DNA of 9,844 nt, from positions 1 through 9,844 of the forward strand of contig CAITAM010000282.1 of the NCBI GenBank assembly GCA_903890265.1, written 5' to 3'. A program made the position numbers and the translations under genes. Numbering within the stretch: the stretch's first letter is position 1; every line of letters starts with the position of its first letter. Under the pieces are notes generated by a model. It saw nothing but the letters and a program-made list of their open reading frames with translations. It made no database searches and was not told the origin of the DNA. Source of the stretch: an uncultured Pseudomonadota bacterium. Its GTDB lineage: Bacteria > Pseudomonadota > Gammaproteobacteria > Steroidobacterales > Steroidobacteraceae. Positions 1 through 4,295 of the stretch are shown piece by piece.

Positions 1-136
1 CGGCGGCGCAGCGCAGGAAAATCTCCTAAAGCGCGCGGCGGGCCTTGCTCCCCGCGCTGCCCCGACTGACAGTAAAGACCGCCGTCCGTCACGCGACGAG
101 GCGGCAGGATCAGAACACCAGGCCAGGGGGAACTTC

Positions 137-562
137 ATGCGAACGATCACCGCGCTCGCCATGGCGGCCGCGCTGCCGGCGCTCGGCACACCGCCGACCG
201 CGGGTGCCAGTCCCGCCGCCCACGTCACGTCGCCGTCGACGGCCGGGGCTTTTCACGGCACCGCGCTGAACCCGGGTGCCTTTCATGGCACGGCCGTGCA
301 CGGCGGAAAGTTCGTCGGCACCGGCGTCGTCCCCGGCCCGGTGCACGGCACGGTGATCAACCCGACCCCGCCCGTGCTGGGCACGATCATCGCGCCGCCG
401 CCGCCGGTCCTCGGCACGATCATTGCGCCGGGATCGTTCCAGGGCACGGGCATCGTGCCCGGCAGTGGCAGCATCACCGCGCCGGGATCGTTCCAGGGCA
501 CGGGCATCGTGCCCGGCAGTGGCAGCATCACCGCGCCGGTGAGTCCGGCAGTCGGCGGCTGA
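137..562 (+). CDS. Small exported protein with tandem G-T-x-x-x-P-G decapeptide repeats (unknown function)
   Basis: I do not recognise this 141-residue protein as a member of a named family. It starts at an ATG with a clear Shine-Dalgarno (AGGGGG at 125-130, 6 nt before the start). Residues 1 to about 24 look like a Sec signal peptide (MRT, then a hydrophobic Ala/Leu stretch, then a plausible A-G-A cleavage site), so export to periplasm, surface or medium is inferred. From residue 39 to 134 the protein is almost wholly repeats of the form [F/V]-x-G-T-x-[V/I/L]-x-P-G-x, with units beginning at residues 39, 49, 59, 69, 80, 91, 101 and 119; the last two are identical 18-residue units. There is no cysteine and only a single lysine. 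Spacing to the oxygenase gene behind it is 5 bp, suggesting one transcript. The regular period could suit an extended or solenoid-like fold, or a substrate for modification; both are inference. Confidence 0.75.
   Translation: MRTITALAMAAALPALGTPPTAGASPAAHVTSPSTAGAFHGTALNPGAFHGTAVHGGKFVGTGVVPGPVHGTVINPTPPVLGTIIAPPPPVLGTIIAPGSFQGTGIVPGSGSITAPGSFQGTGIVPGSGSITAPVSPAVGG
425..539 (+). repeat. Perfect 54-bp tandem direct repeat inside the repeat-protein gene
   Basis: Bases 425-478 are repeated exactly at 479-532, and 7 further bases (533-539) continue the period. Each unit encodes 18 residues (A-P-G-S-F-Q-G-T-G-I-V-P and then G-S-G-S-I-T), so copy changes keep the frame. The lack of any mismatch, even at third codon positions, implies a recent duplication or ongoing homogenisation compared with the older, diverged decapeptide units upstream. 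Confidence 0.95.
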
Positions 563-567
563 GCCAC

Positions 568-1485
568 GTGCCGGCGGCCGCGAGCGCGGCGGCAGCGGCG
601 GGGCTCGGCGACGGTGACCGGGCGGCGAGCCGCGGTTCGGCGGACGACGCCCTCGCGTCGCTGATCCAGCCGCTTGCCGCCAGCGACTTCCTCGGCGAGC
701 ACTGGCCGGCGGTGCCGCTCACCGTGCACGGGCCGGTCGCGCGCCTCCCCGAGCCGTTCACGCACCTCGCGGCCCGGCCGATCACGGAGTTCCTCGCGAG
801 CTACCGCGGCCGCGTCGTGTTCGGTCGTGGCAGCGTGGGTCCGCGCGCCGTGCTGTCCTGCGATGTCGAGCCCCAGGCGCTGTACGCCATGGGACTCACG
901 CTCTACCTGCCCGACGTTGAGGCGCTGGTGCCCGGTGCCACGGCGTTTACGCGCGGGCTCGAAGCGGCGCTCGGGTTGCCGGCGGGCGTGGCCCGGTTCA
1001 CCGTCTGGGCATCGCCCGTGGCCGACGGCGCGGCGTGCCACTTCGATGCCGAGGACGTGTTCTCCGTCCAGATCGCCGGACGCAAGCGGTTCTCGGTGTC
1101 GACGACCGCAGCGATGCCGTATCCCGTCGGCTCGCAGTTCGGGCCCGGCATTCCGTTACCGGCGGATTTTCGCCACCAGCTTCGCGGTGAGCCGCCACGC
1201 CCTGACGACTGCGCTTTCGAGGACGTGACGATGGAGCCCGGTTCCGTGCTCTACCTGCCGCGCGGGTTCTGGCACCGGACGGCCGCCGAAACCGACTCGT
1301 TGTCGGTCACCATCGCCATCGCAGCGCCCGCGCTGCTCGACGTGGCACTCACCCGGCTGCGCGAGGTGCTGCTCGCTGACCCTGCCTGGCGTCGGCCGGC
1401 CGGCGGGGCGGTGGGCGACGAGGCGCGGGCCCTCGCCGCGCTGCTGCCAACGCTGACGGACGCGATCGCACGCCTTGACCGCTGA
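568..1485 (+). CDS. JmjC/cupin-type Fe(II)/2-oxoglutarate-dependent oxygenase (putative protein hydroxylase)
   Basis: This 305-residue protein has the layout of the cupin_4/cupin_8 (JmjC-like) oxygenases, cytosolic enzymes that use Fe(II), O2 and 2-oxoglutarate, many of which hydroxylate protein side chains (the ribosomal oxygenase YcfD is the known bacterial example). The iron-binding facial triad is visible: H158-x-D160 in HFDAEDVF, and H236 in PRGFWHRT, the usual spacing. The stretch Q-I-A-G-R-K-R-F just after the first two ligands matches the family's Q-x-x-G-x-[KR]-x-[WFV] strand. The first 28 residues are low-complexity and Ala-rich. The start is a GTG with no good ribosome binding site, 5 bp after the stop of the repeat-protein gene and the first possible start in frame, so translation may depend on coupling. 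The oxygenase superfamily is fairly sure; the substrate is unknown. It is smaller than YcfD and lacks an obvious C-terminal winged-helix part, so it need not act on ribosomes. Confidence 0.85.
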   Translation: MPAAASAAAAAGLGDGDRAASRGSADDALASLIQPLAASDFLGEHWPAVPLTVHGPVARLPEPFTHLAARPITEFLASYRGRVVFGRGSVGPRAVLSCDVEPQALYAMGLTLYLPDVEALVPGATAFTRGLEAALGLPAGVARFTVWASPVADGAACHFDAEDVFSVQIAGRKRFSVSTTAAMPYPVGSQFGPGIPLPADFRHQLRGEPPRPDDCAFEDVTMEPGSVLYLPRGFWHRTAAETDSLSVTIAIAAPALLDVALTRLREVLLADPAWRRPAGGAVGDEARALAALLPTLTDAIARLDR

Positions 1486-1492
1486 GTGGCAC

Positions 1493-1530
1493 GCCGCTGC
1501 GTGAGACGCGGGTCTCAGCGCGCGGCTTTT
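1493..1530 (+). terminator. Rho-independent terminator-like hairpin after the oxygenase gene
   Basis: Inner arms TGAGAC (1502-1507) and GTCTCA (1512-1517) enclose a 4-nt loop. Outer arms GCCGC (1493-1497) and GCGGC (1522-1526) add a lower stem across an internal loop, and TTTT follows at 1527-1530. It lies 7 bp after the oxygenase stop codon, where the end of the two-gene unit is expected. The T run is short, so efficiency is uncertain. Confidence 0.55.
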
Positions 1531-1603
1531 CGCCGGCCGGCTGTGCACCAACCGGGGGGTCGCGGCGCTTTCCCAGTCGGGTGACCGAACGGGCGGGGCG
1601 GCG

Positions 1604-2431
1604 ATGCGGTGGTGGAACGTCATTCTTCGGCTGGTCCTCGTGCTGGCGACCGGCGTCGCTCGGGCGGGCCCGCTCGAGGCGATCAACGCGGCACGCGACG
1701 ACGCCTGCCTTCGCACCGCGCCGGCCCATGACCTCGTCGAGTCGCGAAACCTCGATCTCGCCGCCCTGCGGCTCGCGTCCGGTCGGACGTTGCACGACGT
1801 GCTCGGTACGCTGCCGGAGCGCCCGGCCTTCGCGGCCGCCGTGTTACTCGCCGGGGCGACGTCGGACGAGGCCATCCGGCGCCTCGCCGCGGCGCGGTTC
1901 TGTCGTGACCTCGCGAGTCCCGATCTGCGCGAGGTGGGGTATGCGCGCGTGCCGGCGGGGCTCTGGGTGCTGGTCGCCGCACCGCTCGCGGTGCCCGGCG
2001 AGCGGGACCGGGTGGCGGCGGCGACGCTCATCCTCGACCGGGTCAATGCCGCGCGGGCCGCCGGTCGGCGCTGCGGCGGCGTCTATTACCCGCCCGCGGC
2101 GCCCGTTCGCGGCGCGCCCGAGCTCAACGAGGTGGCCTACGGTCATTCGCTCGACATGAGCCGGCGGGACTGGCTCACGCACGACGGCACCGACGGCAGT
2201 GTCGCCGCCGACCGCGTGCGGCGCGCGGGCCTTGCGGTCCGGCACGTGGGCGAGAACATTGCCTCCGGCGTGCCGACGGCCGCCGAGGTCGTCGACGGCT
2301 GGCTCGCAAGTCCCTCGCACTGCGCGACGGTGATGGACGCACGCTTCACGCGGATGGGCGTCGACTTCGCCACGGCGCCGTACAGCCGGGGCGTGATCTA
2401 CTGGACGCAGGTCTTTACGGAGCCCCGCTAG
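1604..2431 (+). CDS. Exported CAP/SCP-domain protein (YkwD-like) with a degenerate N-terminal CAP half
   Basis: A 275-residue protein starting at ATG after the G-rich stretch at 1591-1600, which may serve as a ribosome binding site. Residues 1-21 form a signal peptide (MRWW, hydrophobic core, A-R-A cleavage), so it should act outside the cytoplasm. Residues about 142-275 are a CAP domain (cysteine-rich secretory/antigen 5/PR-1 family; bacterial YkwD relatives): H181 in the AYGHSLDM motif, E217 in GENIA, H239 in SPSHC, and a final IYWTQVF strand. Residues about 26-127 resemble the two ends of a second CAP domain: I-N-A-A-R with C35 parallels V-N-A-A-R with C157, and C100 followed by REVGYARVPAGLWVL parallels C240 and the closing strands. 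The middle with the cavity His and Glu is missing. Bacterial CAP proteins have no single established activity. The 3' end overlaps the convergent desaturase gene by 17 bp. Confidence 0.88.
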   Translation: MRWWNVILRLVLVLATGVARAGPLEAINAARDDACLRTAPAHDLVESRNLDLAALRLASGRTLHDVLGTLPERPAFAAAVLLAGATSDEAIRRLAAARFCRDLASPDLREVGYARVPAGLWVLVAAPLAVPGERDRVAAATLILDRVNAARAAGRRCGGVYYPPAAPVRGAPELNEVAYGHSLDMSRRDWLTHDGTDGSVAADRVRRAGLAVRHVGENIASGVPTAAEVVDGWLASPSHCATVMDARFTRMGVDFATAPYSRGVIYWTQVFTEPR

Positions 2432-3359
2432 GCAGCGCGTCGGGCCGGGCGTCTCCGCGATGCCCGCGCTGCGCCGCGTCGAGTTCGCGCAGCTCGCGTG
2501 TCGTGTGGCGCTCACCGGCGTGCGTCCAGCCCGGCGGGGCGAACAGGTAGCCGAGGCGCTGCCCGGTGCGAAGGCCGGGGCGGCCAAGGTCGCGCGCGAT
2601 CGCCACGTACTCGTGAAAGGCGATCCGCAGCGGATTGAAGGTCGACAGGTCCCGGACCAGCCCGTAGCGGGCGGGCTCCGCTGCGTGCTCGGCCACGAAG
2701 CTGCCGAACAGCCGGTCCCAGATCATGAACACGCCCGCGTAGTTCGCGTCGAGGTAGCGGGGATTGCTCGCGTGGTGCACCCGGTGATGCGAGGGGGTGT
2801 TGAACCACCACTCGAACCAGGCGGGCAGGCGCGTCACCGACTCCGTATGGATCCAGAACTGGTAGACGAGGTTGAGCGAAAAGGCGAGACCGACCATCGC
2901 CGGGTGAAAGCCGAGGTAGGCCAGCGGCACGCCCATCAGGATGAGACCGCTGAACTGCGAGGTCCAGCTCTGGCGCAGGTTGGTCGACAGGTTGAAGTGC
3001 TGGCTCGAGTGGTGCACGACGTGCGAGGCCCAGAACCAGCGCACCCGGTGACTGATGCGGTGCCAGAGGTAGTAGCGCAGGTCCTCGAGCACGAACACGA
3101 TCGCAAAGGTGAGGCCCGTGAACGGGATCGACATCAGCCGGTGCTGGTAGGCCGCGGTCACGACGCCAAGCAGGAGAAAGCTCATCGTGCCCCAGCAGAC
3201 AATGCTGCCGATGCTGACCGCGATGTTGGCGAGCGTGTCGCGGGGGTCGTAGGTGGCGTTGATCAGGCCGCGCGAGGCGAGGTAGAGCTCGAGCGGAATG
3301 AGCAGGAGCAGGGCCATCTGCACGTAGCCGACGACGGTAAAGAGCAGCGCGTCAGGCAC
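2415..3359 (-). CDS. Sterol desaturase / fatty acid hydroxylase family integral membrane enzyme
   Basis: This 314-residue protein belongs to the di-iron membrane hydroxylase/desaturase superfamily (PF04116), which oxidises lipid substrates such as sterols, carotenoids or acyl chains at the membrane. The histidine clusters are complete: H100-R-I-S-H104, H113-V-V-H-H117, H171 in W-I-H-T-E, and H191-H-R-V-H-H196. Hydrophobic segments lie at about 5-27, 45-70, 78-92, 136-150 and 153-170. The motifs RYYLWHRISH and TPSHHRVHHASNPRYLDANY are characteristic of the bacterial subgroup annotated simply as 'sterol desaturase family'; substrate cannot be read from sequence. The start is a GTG inside the end of the upstream small gene (8-bp overlap), which fits translational coupling. 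The last 50 or so residues are polar and charged (a soluble tail). Its 3' end overlaps the CAP gene on the other strand. Confidence 0.93.
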   Translation of the reverse strand: MPDALLFTVVGYVQMALLLLIPLELYLASRGLINATYDPRDTLANIAVSIGSIVCWGTMSFLLLGVVTAAYQHRLMSIPFTGLTFAIVFVLEDLRYYLWHRISHRVRWFWASHVVHHSSQHFNLSTNLRQSWTSQFSGLILMGVPLAYLGFHPAMVGLAFSLNLVYQFWIHTESVTRLPAWFEWWFNTPSHHRVHHASNPRYLDANYAGVFMIWDRLFGSFVAEHAAEPARYGLVRDLSTFNPLRIAFHEYVAIARDLGRPGLRTGQRLGYLFAPPGWTHAGERHTTRELRELDAAQRGHRGDARPDALPSGAP

Positions 3360-3810
3360 GGTACCCGGCTCCCGGCGACGGTGCGACCTCGGTCATGACC
3401 GCCAGCGGCGCGAGACGCCCGAGCCAGTGCGCCCGGTGCGTGGTGTCAGCGAGCAAGAGCGTGACGGGCGACCAGCCGGCATCGCGGAACATGAGCCGCA
3501 GCCCCGCATCGCCCGTGGCGGCCACCCGGCGCAGGTCACCGGGCTCCAGCAGCCGCGCACTCCAGCGACCCCCGCGGCGGGCCAGAATGCCGACCGCCCG
3601 GCGGCCGTCGAGCTCGACGAGGGCGGCCCCGCCGTCGGCCGTGAGTGTGGCGCGGCCGCGGGTTTGCGGGAACGTGAGCCGAAAGTGCCGCAGCGCGTCG
3701 CCGGGATCCTTGAGTGCATCGCGGGCCGGCGTCGTGCGGTAGCGAACGAACATCGCCGCGAGCACGGCACCGAGAGCAAGGTGGGTGGCGATCGGCACGA
3801 GGAGCGACAT
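3352..3810 (-). CDS. Small membrane-anchored protein of unknown function, coupled to the desaturase gene
   Basis: A 152-residue protein that I cannot assign to a family. Residues about 4-23 form one hydrophobic segment (LLVPIATHLALGAVLAAMFV) that could be an uncleaved N-terminal anchor. The rest is soluble and rich in Arg, Ala and Leu, with an alternating strand-like stretch (TLTADGGAALVELDGRRAVG) and no cysteine. It is first in a minus-strand pair: its stop codon lies 8 bp inside the desaturase frame, so the two are almost certainly co-expressed, and a role as partner or accessory factor of the membrane hydroxylase is inferred from that alone. The ATG start has no strong ribosome binding site. 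Confidence 0.72.
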   Translation of the reverse strand: MSLLVPIATHLALGAVLAAMFVRYRTTPARDALKDPGDALRHFRLTFPQTRGRATLTADGGAALVELDGRRAVGILARRGGRWSARLLEPGDLRRVAATGDAGLRLMFRDAGWSPVTLLLADTTHRAHWLGRLAPLAVMTEVAPSPGAGYRA

Positions 3811-3908
3811 GGCGTGACTCTACGCCCGCTCGCGCCGGCCCCGCAATCGGCGGCCGCTGCGGGCCGTCACCACCGCGTGCCCGCCGATGATGCACTGCGG
3901 CGCGAGAG

Positions 3909-3928
3909 GCCTGCCGGGCCCGGCAGGC
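3909..3928. terminator. Perfect 20-bp palindrome, possible bidirectional transcription stop
   Basis: GCCTGCCGGG is followed directly by its exact reverse complement. As RNA it would form an 8-bp GC-rich stem with a GGCC loop on either strand. On the minus strand it begins 7 bp after the stop codon of the barrel-like gene remnant, the usual place for a terminator. There is no T run on either side, so it may work with Rho or not at all; a protein-binding palindrome is the alternative. Confidence 0.4.
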
Positions 3929-3935
3929 GTCCGTA

Positions 3936-4192
3936 TCAGAACCTGTAGTCCACGCCGGTGGAGACGCCCTGCGGGCGGCAGCCGCCCAGGTCGTCGGGCC
4001 GGCACTCGAGTAGTCGTTGACCACCGTGTGCGAGCCGTCGTGGCAATCCGTCGTCAGGCCGCGGCCACCGGCACCGATGTCGTGGTGCGGGCTGCCAGGG
4101 TCGATGCCGAGTGCCCAGGGGAGAAACCGGTCGGCGGCGGCGAGTGTTTGCGGTGCGTCACGAATTGCCGGCCTTTGAACGCCGATCCCTTA
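3936..4192 (-). pseudogene. Frameshifted 3' remnant of a lost minus-strand gene, barrel-like C-terminus
   Basis: Between the small membrane protein gene and the chemoreceptor there is no intact gene, but the minus strand has a protein-like trace. From about 4189 down to 4014 one frame reads ...DRFLPWALGIDPGSPHHDI..., then GLTTDCHDGSHTVVNDY, with no start codon and a TAA just upstream. Restoring one base near 4012-4016 continues into LECRPDDLGGCRPQ and then GVSTGVDYRF with a TGA at 3936-3938. An ending of alternating residues with a terminal Phe is typical of outer-membrane beta-barrel proteins; the rest I cannot assign. Both the 5' end and the frame are lost, hence pseudogene. The palindrome behind the stop supports a former gene end. 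The codon-level trace could be chance in GC-rich DNA. Confidence 0.42.
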
Positions 4193-4204
4193 AGTAAGGA
4201 TCGG
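4182..4204 (+). repeat. Short inverted repeat at the chemoreceptor promoter
   Basis: CCGATCC (4182-4188) and GGATCGG (4198-4204) are perfect 7-bp inverted arms around a 9-nt AT-rich spacer, and GCCGATCC recurs directly at 4209-4216 as the proposed -10. The repeat overlaps the proposed -35 element, so it might be an operator, or simply a by-product of the repeated GCCGATCC octamer. Confidence 0.4.
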
Positions 4205-4216
4205 GGACGCCGATCC
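4190..4216 (+). promoter_or_regulatory. Candidate sigma-28 (FliA) flagellar-class promoter for the chemoreceptor gene
   Basis: TTAAGTAA (4190-4197), 11 nt, then GCCGATCC (4209-4216). The FliA consensus is TAAAGTTT-N11-GCCGATAA, giving 5 of 8 and 6 of 8 matches with exactly the right spacing and an intact GCCGAT core. Transcription would begin near 4222-4226, about 70 nt before the chosen start of the chemotaxis receptor, a gene class commonly FliA-dependent. The -10 lacks the final AA, so strength is uncertain. Confidence 0.55.
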
Positions 4217-4283
4217 TCCATGGAGCGCACCGTTCGTGCCTTGCGCCGAGCGGGCGCGGGAGCGTGTCCCGCGACTCAACCAC

Positions 4284-4287
4284 AGGA
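4284..4287 (+). promoter_or_regulatory. Ribosome binding site fixing the chemoreceptor start at 4296
   Basis: AGGA (within CACAGGA) lies 8 nt before the ATG at 4296. The reading frame stays open upstream to a GTG at 4236, but that start has no such site and would put a charged, Arg-rich 20-residue leader before the first transmembrane helix. Confidence 0.6.
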
Positions 4288-4295
4288 TTTGGCTG

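Noticed and set aside
45..76. TTGCTC...AGTAAA as a promoter for the repeat-protein operon
   Set aside because: Both hexamers are weak and the spacing is about 20 nt; a promoter is probably present in 1-136 but I cannot place it.
45..346. Overlapping Arg-rich reading frames on both strands at the start of the window
   Set aside because: They are frame shadows of the repeat-protein gene and GC-rich leader, with no ribosome binding site and no family-like sequence.
425..539. The tandem repeat as a CRISPR array
   Set aside because: The copies are adjacent without spacers, only two in number, and lie in a coding frame with an 18-residue unit.
2460..3398. A long plus-strand frame of 312 residues opposite the desaturase gene
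   Set aside because: It is the antisense of a clear eight-histidine membrane enzyme; its Arg/Glu/Val-rich composition is typical of a reverse-frame shadow.
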